A DNA stretch of 64,000 nt from Lysobacterales bacterium (GCA_019510125.1 JAEKKX010000021.1:1-64000), one strand, 5' to 3'; positions 26,168-37,452 are shown, numbered from the stretch's first letter. Numbers and translations are program-made. Notes: generated by a model not told the origin, from the letters alone.

Positions 26168-27004
26168 TCACAGCTCCAGCGCGGCGGCGACGTCGGCCGG
26201 GTGGGTCATGTGCAGGTGATGGCTGCCGCGCAGCGAGGTGCAGCGGATGTCGGCGACGCAGGCGATCCGGGCGTCGCGCAGCGCCGGCGGGAAATACGCC
26301 GGCGGCGGGTCGGCGACCACCATCCGCACCGGGCAGGCGATGCCGCGCAGGCAGTCGCGGATCTGGGGCTCGGTCATGCGGATCGCGGTCGGCAGCGTCA
26401 GCCGCGCGTCGCTGCTCCATTCCAGACCGCCGTCGACCGCGCGCAGTCCGCGCCCGACCAGCAGTCGCGCCGAGCCCTCGTCGATCTCGGTGACGTTGGT
26501 CATCCGCCGCGCCTCGACGGCGATTTCCGGATCGTGGAACACGCGCTTGCGCTTGCCTTCCAGCGCGCGCCGCTTGGCGACCGCATCGCGCAGGCGCTCG
26601 CCGGTGCCGTCCTCGCCGCCGGACAGCGGGCCCAGCGCCTCGATCAGGTGCAGGCGCTCGATGCGCTCGGGCGCGGCGGCGGCGAGCAGGCTGGCGATCG
26701 CCGCGCCCATCGAATGGCCGAGCACCGAGAAGCGGTCCCAGCCCAGCGCGTCGGCGGCGGCGAGCAGGTCCAGCAGGGTGCTGAACAGGCTGTACTCGGC
26801 GTCGGCCGGGTAGTGGAAGCTCTGGCCGTGGCCGGGCAGGTCCAGCGCGACCAGATCCCAGGCGGACAGGTGCGGCGCCATCGGCAGGAAGCTCGCGGCG
26901 TTGTCCAGCCAGCCGTGCATCGCCAGCAGCTTCGGGCCGCCGCCGCGGTCGTTGCGCAGCGCGACGAAGCGGCCGCGGGCGGTGTCCAGCGCGACCTCAC
27001 GCAT
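26168..27004 (-). CDS. Alpha/beta hydrolase
   Basis: 278 residues. The fold hallmarks are H-G-W-L-D-N (oxyanion region), D-L-P-G-H-G-Q-S, and the nucleophile elbow G-H-S-M-G-A. A histidine-rich H-H-L-H-M near the end supplies the catalytic His. The substrate is unknown. The ATG overlaps the end of hemH by 8 bases, so the two are an operon. Start at 27004. Confidence 0.87.
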   Translation of the reverse strand: MREVALDTARGRFVALRNDRGGGPKLLAMHGWLDNAASFLPMAPHLSAWDLVALDLPGHGQSFHYPADAEYSLFSTLLDLLAAADALGWDRFSVLGHSMGAAIASLLAAAAPERIERLHLIEALGPLSGGEDGTGERLRDAVAKRRALEGKRKRVFHDPEIAVEARRMTNVTEIDEGSARLLVGRGLRAVDGGLEWSSDARLTLPTAIRMTEPQIRDCLRGIACPVRMVVADPPPAYFPPALRDARIACVADIRCTSLRGSHHLHMTHPADVAAALEL

Positions 27005-28043
27005 GCGCGGCCTCCGCGCGCCGTGCGGGCAGGCGCGTGCGCACCAGCGCCGCCAGCGCATCGGCATGCGCGTCGGAGGCGTTGAGGCAGGGGATGTAGC
27101 GCAGCGCCTCGCCGCCGGCCGCGCGGAACAGCGACGCGTTCTGCAGCGAGATCTCCTCCAGCGTCTCCAGGCAGTCCACCGCGAAGCCCGGGCAGACCAC
27201 GTCGACGGTCTTCACGCCCTGCGCCGCCAGCGCCTTCAGGGTCTCGTCGGTGTAGGGCTGCAGCCACGGCTCGCGGCCGAAGCGCGACTGGAAGGTCTGC
27301 ACCGCCTGCGCCGGATCGAAACCGGCGTCCGCGGCCAGCGTCGCGACGATCGCCTCGGCGCCGGCGCGGCAGTGCGCGGGGTAGGGGTCGCCGGCGTCGG
27401 CCAGCCGCTGCGGGATGCCGTGGAACGAGAACAGCAGGCGGTCGGCGCGGCCGTGTTCGGCCCAGTGCTCGCGGATCGAACCGGCGACCGCGGCCACCCA
27501 CGCCGGATCGACGTGGTAGTCGCGAATCGTCTCGAACGCCATCGCGTCGCCGGCATCGCGGGCGAGGCGTTCGACCACGTCCTCCACCGACGCGGTGGTG
27601 GTGGTCGAGTACTGCGGATACAGCGGCAGCACCACGACCCGGCGCACGCCCTCGGCGCGCAGCCGGGCCACCACGTCGGCCATCGCCGGCCGGCCGTAGC
27701 GCATCGCCCAGGCCACGCGCAGGTCCGGCAGCCGCGCCTGCATCGCCTCGGCCAGCGCGGCGGTGTGGACCGCCAGCGGCGAGCCGCCGTCGAGCCAGAT
27801 CTCGGCGTACTTGTGCGCGACCTTCGGCCCGCGGATCGGCAGGATGACGAAGTGCAGCAGCGGGCACCACAGCCAGCGGCTCAGCGACACCACGCGGTGG
27901 TCGTGCAGGAACTCGGACAGGTAGCGGCGCACCGCCGGCGCGGTCGGCGCGTCGGGCGTGCCGAGGTTGACCAGCAGGACGGCGGTCCCGGGGGCGGGCC
28001 CTGCCATGGCGGGGGCGTCGGAGGCGGACGAAGTCATCGCCAT
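26997..28043 (-). CDS. hemH: Ferrochelatase (HemH)
   Basis: 348 residues from 28043; inserts Fe2+ into protoporphyrin IX in the last step of haem synthesis. Family signatures: V-L-L-V-N-L-G-T-P near the N-terminus, L-L-F-S-F-H-G-I-P (catalytic His), and F-Q-S-R-F-G-R-E-P-W-L-x-P-Y-T. Three Mets lie close together at the start (28043, 28037 and further in), and no strong ribosome site decides between them. It is coupled to the hydrolase downstream. Confidence 0.93.
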   Translation of the reverse strand: MAMTSSASDAPAMAGPAPGTAVLLVNLGTPDAPTAPAVRRYLSEFLHDHRVVSLSRWLWCPLLHFVILPIRGPKVAHKYAEIWLDGGSPLAVHTAALAEAMQARLPDLRVAWAMRYGRPAMADVVARLRAEGVRRVVVLPLYPQYSTTTTASVEDVVERLARDAGDAMAFETIRDYHVDPAWVAAVAGSIREHWAEHGRADRLLFSFHGIPQRLADAGDPYPAHCRAGAEAIVATLAADAGFDPAQAVQTFQSRFGREPWLQPYTDETLKALAAQGVKTVDVVCPGFAVDCLETLEEISLQNASLFRAAGGEALRYIPCLNASDAHADALAALVRTRLPARRAEAAHA

Positions 28044-28143
28044 AGAATGACAGTTGCGCGCACGGGCGTCAGCGCGGACGGGCACGGTTCATGCCCTCCG
28101 CCGTACGCTCGGCCGCACCCCCGGAGTCGAGACGCCCCTGCCC

Positions 28144-29055
28144 ATGTCGAACCTGTCCATGTCGAACATGCCGTCGTCGAGCATGCCTTCCCCGGCCGCG
28201 CCCATGCGCAGCCCGCGCATCGTCGCCCTCGCCATCGCCCTGTCCGCCGCCCTCGTCGCGCCCGCGCACGCCGGCCCGCGCGAGGACGCGCAGGCGCAGA
28301 ACGCGATCCGCGTGCTCGACGAGATCCAGGCGATCCCGGAATCGGCGATCCCCGACAAGCTGCTCGACGAGGCCAAGGCGATCGTGATCGTCCCCGATTC
28401 GATCAAGGCCGGCCTGGTCCTCGGCGGCCGTCGCGGCCATGGCCTGCTGTCGGTGCGCACCGAGGACGGCGGCTGGTCCGACCCGGTGTTCGTCAGCCTC
28501 ACCGGCGGCAGCGTCGGCCTGCAGGTGGGCGTGCAGTCGGCCGACATCGTGCTGGTGTTCCGCAGCCGCCGCGGCCTGGACACCATCGTCAACGGCAAGT
28601 TCACCCTCGGCGCCGACGCCGGCGTCGCCGCCGGCCCGATGGGCCGCAACGCCTCTGCCGCCACCGACGGCCAGATGAAGGCCGAGATCTGGTCCTGGTC
28701 GCGCGCCCGCGGCCTGTTCGCCGGCGTCGCCCTGGACGGTGCGGTGCTGTCGATCGACGATCGCGCCAACGAGGCGGTGTACGGACAGGACACCACCCCG
28801 CGCATGGTGTTCGAGGCGCGCGCGCCGCAGCCCCCGTCCCCCGCCGTCGCCGCCTTCCGCGAGGACCTGGTCAAGGCCAGCGCCAGGGCCGCCGCGCGCG
28901 GGACCGCGGCCCCGCAGGACGCGGCGCCCGCCGCGACTGCGTCGTCGCAGCCCGCGCCGCAGCCCGCCGCGGACGCGCAGCCGATGCCGCAGCCCGAACC
29001 GTTCCAGCCGGTCGAGAACCCGGCCAAGGTCGAGGCGCTGCCGGCGACGCCGTGA
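28144..29055 (+). CDS. Secreted lipid-binding SYLF-domain protein
   Basis: 303 residues from the first Met of a Met/Ser-rich N-terminus; the signal peptide proper begins at the Met at 28204 and is cut near A-H-A. The SYLF (Ysc84/DUF500) domain is seen around residues 55-230: [28 protein letters not shown] and [10 protein letters not shown]. The domain binds phosphoinositides or other lipids. A long Ala/Pro/Gln-rich tail follows. It is divergent from hemH. Confidence 0.85.
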   Translation: MSNLSMSNMPSSSMPSPAAPMRSPRIVALAIALSAALVAPAHAGPREDAQAQNAIRVLDEIQAIPESAIPDKLLDEAKAIVIVPDSIKAGLVLGGRRGHGLLSVRTEDGGWSDPVFVSLTGGSVGLQVGVQSADIVLVFRSRRGLDTIVNGKFTLGADAGVAAGPMGRNASAATDGQMKAEIWSWSRARGLFAGVALDGAVLSIDDRANEAVYGQDTTPRMVFEARAPQPPSPAVAAFREDLVKASARAAARGTAAPQDAAPAATASSQPAPQPAADAQPMPQPEPFQPVENPAKVEALPATP

Positions 29056-29158
29056 ACCCCCGTCGCCGCCGTCGCGCGCCCGCGCCGGCGGGATTCAGGG
29101 GCGACCGGCGTGGATGCGGTATCCTGAGCGTCTGTTTTTCATCCCTGCGAGCACTCCG

Positions 29159-29386
29159 ATGGGCGGCATGAGCCTCACGCACTGGATCATCCTTCTGGTC
29201 ATCGTGCTGCTGGTGTTCGGGACCAAGCGCCTGACCAGCGGCGCCAAGGACCTGGGCAAGGCGGTCAACGAATTCAAGAAAGGCGTGCACGGCGAGGACG
29301 ACAAGCCCGCCCAGTTGAAGGACCAGTCGCAGGCGCGCGACACGTCCGCCGAGACCCAGCGCGACGACGACCACGTCGCGCGCTGA
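29159..29386 (+). CDS. tatA: Twin-arginine translocase subunit TatA
   Basis: 75 residues. One N-terminal membrane segment ([18 protein letters not shown]) is followed by an amphipathic helix ([15 protein letters not shown]). TatA forms the pore for export of folded proteins. The start at 29159 gives the usual short lead before the membrane segment. First gene of tatABC. Confidence 0.94.
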   Translation: MGGMSLTHWIILLVIVLLVFGTKRLTSGAKDLGKAVNEFKKGVHGEDDKPAQLKDQSQARDTSAETQRDDDHVAR

Positions 29387-29428
29387 CCGCGCCGCGCCGC
29401 CGCTGCGGGCCGTCCGCGGCCTCCCGCC

Positions 29429-29842
29429 ATGTTCGACATCGGCTTCTCCGAACTCGTGGTCATCGGGATCGTCGCCCTCGTGGTGCTCGGTCCCGAGCGC
29501 ATGCCCAGGGCCGCGCGCTTCGCCGGGCTGTGGGTGCGCCGCGCGCGCGCGCAGTGGCATTCGGTGAAGGCCGAACTCGAGCGCGAACTCGCCGCCGAGG
29601 AGCTCAAGCGCAGCCTGCAGGACACCCGCCAGGCCATCGCCGGGATCGACGACGAGATGCGCAGCGCCGCCGACGATGCGCGCCGCGAGTTCGAGGCCAT
29701 GCAGGCGCAACTGCGGCAGACGGCGCAGACCGCCGCGCCGCCGCCGGACACCGTGCCGGATACCGTGGCGGACACGGCGCCGGCGCCTGCGGCCGACGAG
29801 GCGCCCACCCGGGCCGGCGAGGGCGACGATGACCGACGCTGA
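29429..29842 (+). CDS. tatB: Twin-arginine translocase subunit TatB
   Basis: 137 residues. Begins M-F-D-I-G-F-S-E-L, typical for TatB, with a membrane segment, G-P-E-R-M-P and a long helical cytoplasmic region, then an Ala/Pro-rich tail. It forms the signal-peptide receptor complex with TatC. Its end overlaps tatC by 14 bases. Confidence 0.94.
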   Translation: MFDIGFSELVVIGIVALVVLGPERMPRAARFAGLWVRRARAQWHSVKAELERELAAEELKRSLQDTRQAIAGIDDEMRSAADDARREFEAMQAQLRQTAQTAAPPPDTVPDTVADTAPAPAADEAPTRAGEGDDDRR

Positions 29843-30569
29843 GGGCGGCGCCGAGGGCAGCCTGATCAGCCACCTGATCGAACTGCGGGCGCGGTTGATC
29901 CGCGGGCTCGCGGCGGTGCTGGTGGTGTTCTTCGCGCTGGTCCCGTTCTCCAAGACCCTGTTCGTGTGGCTGGCGCAGCCGCTGCTGTCGGTGCTGCCGG
30001 CCGGCTCCAGCCTGAGCTCGTACGAGGTGATGTCCTCGTTCATGGCGCTGATGAAGCTCGACTTCTTCGTCGCGCTGTTCGCGACCATGCCGTGGCTGCT
30101 GTACCAGGCCTGGGCGTTCGTCGCTCCGGGGCTGTACCGCAACGAGAAGCGCATGGCGCTGCCGCTGCTGGTCTCGTCGCTGCTGCTGTTCTACGCCGGC
30201 GCGGCGTTCGCGTACTTCGTGGTGCTCAACGGCGCGTTCCGGTTCCTGATCTCGTTCTCGCCGGACATCATCAAGATCTCGCCCGACCCGGTGAAGTACC
30301 TGGACTTCGTGGTGGTGCTGTTCTTCGCCTTCGGAATCAGCTTCGAGCTGCCGGTGGCGCTGGTCATCCTGGTGCTGCTGGGCTGGGTCTCGCCGCAGCA
30401 GTTGTCGGCCTGGCGCGGCTACGCGCTGATCGCGATCGTCGCCGTTGCCGCGATCATCACCCCGCCGGACGCGGTCTCGCAGCTCATGCTCGCCATCCCG
30501 ATGTACCTGCTGTACGAGGCCGGCATCCTCGCGGCGAAGCTGGTGGCGCGGAAGCCGGAAGCGGCCTGA
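29829..30569 (+). CDS. tatC: Twin-arginine translocase subunit TatC
   Basis: 246 residues, six membrane segments. L-I-S-H-L-I-E-L-R-x-R-L near the N-terminus and F-x-P-G-L-Y-like A-P-G-L-Y-R-N-E-K-R are family markers. It recognises the twin-arginine signal peptide. The start at 29829 overlaps tatB and gives the normal length. No Tat substrates are evident nearby. Confidence 0.95.
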   Translation: MTDAEGGAEGSLISHLIELRARLIRGLAAVLVVFFALVPFSKTLFVWLAQPLLSVLPAGSSLSSYEVMSSFMALMKLDFFVALFATMPWLLYQAWAFVAPGLYRNEKRMALPLLVSSLLLFYAGAAFAYFVVLNGAFRFLISFSPDIIKISPDPVKYLDFVVVLFFAFGISFELPVALVILVLLGWVSPQQLSAWRGYALIAIVAVAAIITPPDAVSQLMLAIPMYLLYEAGILAAKLVARKPEAA

Positions 30570-30608
30570 TCGGCCGGCGGCGCAAAAAAGCGTTTGCGCG
30601 ATGGTCCC

Positions 30609-30712
30609 GGTAGCGCGGCCTGACCAGCCATTCGGCTGTCGAAGACCAGGCCGCTGCGTTTAGATCCACATCGATCCACGCGACAAGGCAGCGGCCTGAA
30701 GGCCGCTCTACC
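30609..30712 (-). repeat. Dispersed palindromic element, copy B (inverted relative to copy A)
   Basis: 104 bases. Starts GGTAGCGCGGCCTGACCAGC and ends GGCCTGAAGGCCGCTCTACC; the centre contains CCATTCGGCTGTCGAAGACC. It is the reverse complement of the element at 26049-26142 with a diverged centre. Both copies lie after the 3' ends of convergent genes. Confidence 0.8.
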
Positions 30713-30823
30713 GGGCGTGTTTCGGGGCCGTCGGGGCTCGGCATCGACATCGCGGCGGCGGCGCGCACCGCGCCGAGCGGCATTGCACTTTCCGCATCCG
30801 ATTCCGCAACTGACTCCGCACGC

Positions 30824-30851
30824 GAAGACGCCGGCTTGCGCCGGCGTCTTC
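30824..30851. terminator. Long perfect hairpin between convergent genes
   Basis: 12-bp perfect stem GAAGACGCCGGC/GCCGGCGTCTTC with a TTGC loop. Neither side has a U-tract, so it may be a bidirectional terminator of non-classical type. It lies 32 bases from the MFS stop codon and follows tatC. Confidence 0.55.
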
Positions 30852-30882
30852 GCTGCACGGGTGACGAGGGAGTGCGCCGGCG

Positions 30883-32547
30883 TCACTGGGTGATGTCGAC
30901 GTCCTTGGTCTCGCGCAGGAACAGCGAGCCGATGACCGCGGTCATCACCGCGACGATGATCGGATACCACAGGCCGCTGTAGATGTTGCCGGTGGCGGCC
31001 ACGATGGTGAAGGCGATGAACGGCAGGAACCCGCCGAACCAGCCGTTGCCGATGTGGTACGGCAGCGACATCGAGGTGTAGCGGATGCGGGTGGGGAACA
31101 GCTCCACCAGCCACGCCGCGATCGGGCCGTAGACCATCGTCACCAGCAGCACGAGGTAGGTCAGCAGCGCGATCACCATCGGCTTGTTCATCTGCGCGTC
31201 GTCGGCCTTGGCCGGGTAGCCGGCGGCCTTCAGCGCGTCGCCGAGCGACTTGCCGAACGCTTCGGACTGGGCCTTGAAGGCGTCCTTGTCCAGCGACTCG
31301 CCTTCGAAGCTCGGCAGGTCGGTGGCGCCGATGGTCACGCTGGCCACGCTGCCGGCCGGGGCGTCGACGATCGTGTAGGGGATGCCCTTCTTCGCCAGCG
31401 CCGAGGTGATGATGTCGCACGACTGCTTGAAGGTCTTCTTGCCGACCGGGTCGAACTGCAGCGCGCAGCGGCTGCGGTCGGCCTTCACCGTCGCCGGGGC
31501 GCTGGCCACGGCCTGCTCCAGCGCCGGGTTGGCGGCATGCATCAGGCCCTTGAACACCGGGAAGTAGGTCAGCGCGGCGATCAGGCAGCCGGCCATGATG
31601 ATCTTCTTGCGGCCGATCTTGTCGGACAGCCAGCCGAAGAAGATGAAGCCGCCGGTGGCGATGGCCAGCGCGATCGCGATCAGGATGTCGGCCGTGTTCG
31701 GGTCGACGCTGAGGGTCTTGGTCAGGAAGAACAGCGCGTAGAACTGGCCCGTGTACCAGACCACGGCCTGGCCGGCGGTGGCGCCGAGCAGCGCCAGCAG
31801 CGCGATCTTGCCGTTGCGCGAGAAGAAGCTCTCGGTGATCGGCGCCTTCGACTGCTTGCCCTCGGCCTTCATCTGCTGGAACAGCGGCGATTCGTGCAAC
31901 TGCATGCGGATCCACACCGACACGCCCAGCAGCGCGACCGACACGATGAACGGCACGCGCCAGCCCCAGTCCTCGAAGGTCTCCTTGCCCAGGTAGTTGC
32001 GGCAGATCCAGATCACCAGCAGCGACAGGAACAGGCCCAGCGTCGCGGTGGTCTGGATGAAGCTGGTGTACAGGCCGCGCTTGCCGTGCGGCGCGTGTTC
32101 GGCGACGTAGGTCGCGGCGCCGCCGTACTCGCCGCCGAGGGCCAGGCCCTGCAGCAGGCGCAGCGAGATCAGCACGATCGGCGCGGCGATGCCGATGCTC
32201 TCGTAGCTCGGCAGCACGCCGACCAGGAACGTCGACAGGCCCATGATCACGATCGTGACCAGGAACGTGTACTTGCGGCCGATCATGTCGCCGAGGCGGC
32301 CGAACACCAGCGCGCCGAACGGCCGTACCGCGAAGCCGGCGGCGAAGGCGAGCAGCGCGAAGATGAACTGGCTGGTGTCGTTGAGGCCGGTGAAGAAGTG
32401 CTTGCCGATCAGCGCGGCGAGCGAGCCGTACAGGTAGAAGTCGTACCACTCGAAGACGGTGCCGAGACTCGAGGCGAAGATGACCTTCTTGTGGGCGCCG
32501 GTGAGCGCTCCCGTCGCGGGAACGCCTGGTGCGGTGGTGCTGGACAT
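30883..32547 (-). CDS. MFS transporter, metabolite:H+ symporter (MHS) type
   Basis: 554 residues, predicted inner-membrane symporter. Early motifs are F-E-W-Y-D-F-Y-L-Y-G, R-P-F-G-A-L-V-F-G-R-L-G-D-M-I-G-R-K, and G-L-A-L-G-G-E-Y-G-G-A. A second D-K-I-G-R-K-K comes after the central loop. This matches the KgtP/ProP/ShiA-like MHS family, which carries organic acids. An unusual loop of about 120 mostly soluble residues (about 350-470), with two cysteines, interrupts the C-terminal half. GGAG 8 bases upstream supports the start. It is 14 bases downstream of the porin gene, so an operon is likely. Substrate not known; an organic acid is inferred. Confidence 0.85.
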   Translation of the reverse strand: MSSTTAPGVPATGALTGAHKKVIFASSLGTVFEWYDFYLYGSLAALIGKHFFTGLNDTSQFIFALLAFAAGFAVRPFGALVFGRLGDMIGRKYTFLVTIVIMGLSTFLVGVLPSYESIGIAAPIVLISLRLLQGLALGGEYGGAATYVAEHAPHGKRGLYTSFIQTTATLGLFLSLLVIWICRNYLGKETFEDWGWRVPFIVSVALLGVSVWIRMQLHESPLFQQMKAEGKQSKAPITESFFSRNGKIALLALLGATAGQAVVWYTGQFYALFFLTKTLSVDPNTADILIAIALAIATGGFIFFGWLSDKIGRKKIIMAGCLIAALTYFPVFKGLMHAANPALEQAVASAPATVKADRSRCALQFDPVGKKTFKQSCDIITSALAKKGIPYTIVDAPAGSVASVTIGATDLPSFEGESLDKDAFKAQSEAFGKSLGDALKAAGYPAKADDAQMNKPMVIALLTYLVLLVTMVYGPIAAWLVELFPTRIRYTSMSLPYHIGNGWFGGFLPFIAFTIVAATGNIYSGLWYPIIVAVMTAVIGSLFLRETKDVDITQ

Positions 32548-32561
32548 GGTGCGTTCTCCGG

Positions 32562-33950
32562 TCAGAAGCTGTACTTGACGTGGGTGTGCAGGCGCTGGAG
32601 GTCGCCGTCGAGGTCGTTCTCGAGCGTGCGGCGGCCCCAGATCAGTTCGGCGCCGATGTCGAGCTTGGGCACCGGCGAGTAGATCAGGTTGGCGTGGAAC
32701 GACTCGGCGCCCTTGGTGACGGCGCCGCCGGTGAGTGCGGCGTCGTTGTCGAACGCGGCCATCGAATAGAACAGGTTGCTGCGCAGCTTCGGCGAGAACG
32801 CGTGGCGCCAGGCGGCGAAGCCGCCGTAGCCGCCGATCGCCTCCAGGTTGCCCCCGGCGTCCAGCACGGTGTCGCTGGCGAGGCCGAGGCCGAGGTAGCG
32901 GCCGATGCCCTTGCCGTAGGTCGCCATGTAGCGGAGGTCGTCGTTCTTGCCGAGGTTGAAGCGGCCGGACACGCTGAGCGCGCCGCCGGTGCTCGTGTCG
33001 TCGATGTGCGTGGCCGGGTTCTGGTAAGCGAACTGGCGGACCATGCCGGCGACCGACACGTAGCCCCAGTCGCCCTTCTTCTGCCAGCGCGCGGTGAGGT
33101 CGGGGATGTTGTTGTCGTCGCTGCTGATGCGCGCGCCGACGCCGTGGTACGGCGTGATCGTGGTTTCGGGATTCTCCAGCGAGAACGACCACGCGCCCTT
33201 GGTGTAGCGCACCTGGGCCTGGCGGACGAAGATCGTGCCTTCGGTCGGGCCGACGAAATCGACCGCATCCGGCAGCGCGGCCACGTCCTGGAAGTTCGAC
33301 CAGGTCTGGCCGGCGAGCACGCTGCTGCCGTTCGGGCGGGTCCAGTTCACGTAGGCCTGGCGCAGGCTCACGCCGTAGGTGTTGGTCGAGACTTCGTTGC
33401 CGGTGATGTTGCCGCCGCCGAACATGTCGAGCTCGATGTAGCCCTTGAGCTTGTCGCCCGATTCCAGGTCGGTGTCGCCTGCGAACCAGAAGCGCGAGAG
33501 CTGCGCGCCCATGTCGGTGTCGCTGCCTTCGTTCGCGCCGGGCGCGCCGACCGGGATGGTCGAGGGCACGTAGAACAGGCGGCCGACGCTGCCGTCGGGG
33601 ATCTCGCCGTCGCTGGTGTTGGTCACCATCGCGTCGAACTTGATGAAGCCGCCGTAGGAGAAGCGGGTGCCGGCGTTGGCCGAGGGCATGATCGGCGCGG
33701 TCTGGATCTTCGGCTTGTTGTCGGCCGCAGCCGGCGCGGCGGCGGGCGCGGCCGTCTGCGCGGCCTGCGCCTGCTGCGCGCCCTGCTGCTGGGCGACGAG
33801 CTGCTGCACGATCTTCTCGAGTTCGGCGACGCGCGCCTCGAGCGCCTGTTCGCGTGGCGTGCCCGCCTGCGCGAGGGCGAGCCCCGGCGCGAGCAGGCAG
33901 ACCATCAGCGACAGCGCCAACGGCTTCCTGGATTGCAGTCGATGGTTCAT
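32562..33950 (-). CDS. DcaP-like trimeric outer-membrane porin
   Basis: 462 residues. Signal peptide, then a short coiled coil (about 30-60; A-R-V-A-E-L-E-K-I-V-Q-Q-L-V-A-Q-Q-Q), an Ala/Pro linker, and a long beta-barrel region ending in phenylalanine (K-Y-S-F), as outer-membrane barrels do. F-S-Y-G-G-F-I-K-F-D-A-M and Y-G-V-S-L-R-Q-A-Y-V are DcaP-type features. DcaP porins take up dicarboxylic acids. It is upstream of an MHS transporter and divergent from acs, suggesting a carboxylate-uptake locus. GAGGGG precedes the start. Confidence 0.85.
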   Translation of the reverse strand: MNHRLQSRKPLALSLMVCLLAPGLALAQAGTPREQALEARVAELEKIVQQLVAQQQGAQQAQAAQTAAPAAAPAAADNKPKIQTAPIMPSANAGTRFSYGGFIKFDAMVTNTSDGEIPDGSVGRLFYVPSTIPVGAPGANEGSDTDMGAQLSRFWFAGDTDLESGDKLKGYIELDMFGGGNITGNEVSTNTYGVSLRQAYVNWTRPNGSSVLAGQTWSNFQDVAALPDAVDFVGPTEGTIFVRQAQVRYTKGAWSFSLENPETTITPYHGVGARISSDDNNIPDLTARWQKKGDWGYVSVAGMVRQFAYQNPATHIDDTSTGGALSVSGRFNLGKNDDLRYMATYGKGIGRYLGLGLASDTVLDAGGNLEAIGGYGGFAAWRHAFSPKLRSNLFYSMAAFDNDAALTGGAVTKGAESFHANLIYSPVPKLDIGAELIWGRRTLENDLDGDLQRLHTHVKYSF

Positions 33951-34151
33951 GGCGGGCCCCTCCCGAGGGCGCATGCGCGGTGAAGTGAACGCAGCCTGTG
34001 GCCCGTGGGTCGCGTCGCCTATTCGCCATTGGTCGAAGCGAACGGGCGTTCCGCGCGCTTTTCGACCATGGTCTAAACGTCATGCTGCACTGCAAAACAG
34101 CGGGTTTGCGGCACACTGTGCGCATCGCATCCCCCGCGGAGGAACCACGCC
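33951..34151. promoter_or_regulatory. Divergent promoter region between the porin and acs genes
   Basis: Contains an inverted repeat TGGTCGAA (34030-34037) / TTCGACCA (34061-34068), 23 bases apart, and an imperfect palindrome GCAAAACAGCGGGTTTGC just upstream of acs. acs has GGAGGA before its ATG. The inverted repeat is a candidate operator for joint control of porin-MFS and acs. Which regulator binds is unknown; the response regulator downstream of acs is one candidate. Confidence 0.45.
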
Positions 34152-36113
<1,962 letters not shown>

Positions 36114-36226
36114 GCCGGCCGGGCAGGACGCCGTCGCGGGCCAGCGCCATGGATCGACCGCCACCGTTGGAGCCGGCCGCCGGACTGCGTTACCTTGGGC
36201 GGGCCGCCCTCGCCGTGCCGCCCGCC

Positions 36227-36895
36227 ATGCCCACCATCCTGGTCGCCGACGATCACCCGCTGTTCCGCGAGGCCCTGCGCGGCGCGGTCTCGCGCGCGCT
36301 CCCGGGCGCGCACCTGCACGAGGCCGACAGCGTCGATGCGCTGTATGGCCTGGTCGAGCGCGAACCCGACGCCGACCTGCTGCTGCTCGACCTCAACATG
36401 CCCGGTGCGCACGGCTTCAGCGCGCTGGTCCACCTGCGCGCGCACTACCCGCAGTTGCCGGTGATGGTGGTGTCCGCGCGCGAGGAACCGCCGGTGATGC
36501 GCCGCGCGCTGGACCACGGCGCGGTGGGCTTCCTGCCGAAGTCGGCGGACGCTGCGACCCTGGGCGAGGCGATCGACGCGGTGCTCGCCGGCGATCGCTG
36601 GGCGCCCGCCGCGGCGCTGAAGGCCCCGGCCGCCGCCGCCGACGAGCACGACGCCGCCGCGCGCGTGCGCGAACTCACTCCGCAGCAGTTCCGGGTGCTG
36701 CAGATGCTCGGCGACGGCCTGCTCAACAAGCAGATCGCCTACGAGCTGGGCGTGTCCGAGGCCACCATCAAGGCCCACATGACCGCGATCCTGCGCAAGC
36801 TCGGCGCCAGCAACCGCACCCAGGCGGTGCTGATCGCCGGCAAGCTGGCGGTCGATCCCGAATCGGTCACGCCGCCGCCGCCCGACGACGAGTGA
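36227..36895 (+). CDS. LuxR-type two-component response regulator
   Basis: 222 residues. Receiver domain at the N-terminus: acidic pair in V-A-D-D-H-P-L-F, phosphorylated Asp in L-L-L-D-L-N-M-P (about residue 53), and Lys in F-L-P-K-S. C-terminal LuxR helix-turn-helix (L-T-P-Q-Q-F-R-V-L, then N-K-Q-I-A-Y-E-L-G-V-S-E-A-T-I-K-A-H). No sensor kinase is adjacent. The position after acs recalls CrbR, the LuxR-type activator of acs in other gammaproteobacteria; this is an inference from position only. Confidence 0.9.
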   Translation: MPTILVADDHPLFREALRGAVSRALPGAHLHEADSVDALYGLVEREPDADLLLLDLNMPGAHGFSALVHLRAHYPQLPVMVVSAREEPPVMRRALDHGAVGFLPKSADAATLGEAIDAVLAGDRWAPAAALKAPAAAADEHDAAARVRELTPQQFRVLQMLGDGLLNKQIAYELGVSEATIKAHMTAILRKLGASNRTQAVLIAGKLAVDPESVTPPPPDDE

Positions 36896-37049
36896 CCCGC
36901 GTCGTGCCCCGTCCTCGGGCGCGCACGCATCCCGCCGTTCTCGCGATCCACGCGATCCATCGTGCGGATCGCGGTGCGCGTGGCGCAGGCGTTCGCGGCC
37001 CGCGGCGGGCGTCTACACTGATCGCGCCCACATCGCATCGGAGTCGCCC

Positions 37050-37424
37050 ATGCGCCGCGTCCGCAGCCGTGTCCCTGCGTCCCTCCTGCCTGCCGTCGTC
37101 GTGTCCGCCATCGTCCTGTTCGCCCCGGTCGCCGCCCACGCCGCCAGCTTCGACTGCGCGAAGGCGCGCGCCGCCGACGAGAAGGCCATCTGCCGCCATC
37201 GCGCGCTGAACGACGCCGACGTGCGCATGGCGACGCTGTTCGAGGTCGACGGCCACCTGCTGGCGATGGGCGGCCGCGGCGCGCTGCAGGACGCGCAGGT
37301 CGCGTGGCTGAAGGATCGCCGTCGCTGCGGCGGCGACGTCGCCTGCCTCACCCGGCGCTACGACGCGCGCCTGGCCGAACTGCAGCGCGTGTTCGACGAC
37401 ATCGCTTCGCGCGGACCGTTCTGA
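37050..37424 (+). CDS. Secreted LprI/DUF1311-like protein
   Basis: 124 residues. Sec signal peptide, then S-F-D-C-A-K-A, E-K-A-I-C and W-L-K-D-R-R-R-C with C-L-T-R-R-Y: the cysteine pattern of the LprI (DUF1311) family, whose members are periplasmic and in mycobacteria inhibit lysozyme. The start Met follows GGAG at good spacing. It converges with the gene at 37453. Confidence 0.8.
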   Translation: MRRVRSRVPASLLPAVVVSAIVLFAPVAAHAASFDCAKARAADEKAICRHRALNDADVRMATLFEVDGHLLAMGGRGALQDAQVAWLKDRRRCGGDVACLTRRYDARLAELQRVFDDIASRGPF

Positions 37425-37452
37425 CCGACGGTTCCGGACGCGGCGCGCAGGC

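Larger units (their letters stand above)
30570..30882. other. Intergenic stretch with a repeat and a hairpin
   Basis: About 310 bases between convergent tatC and the MFS gene. It contains the second copy of the dispersed palindrome (30609-30712) and a long perfect hairpin (30824-30851). No gene is seen. Confidence 0.7.
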
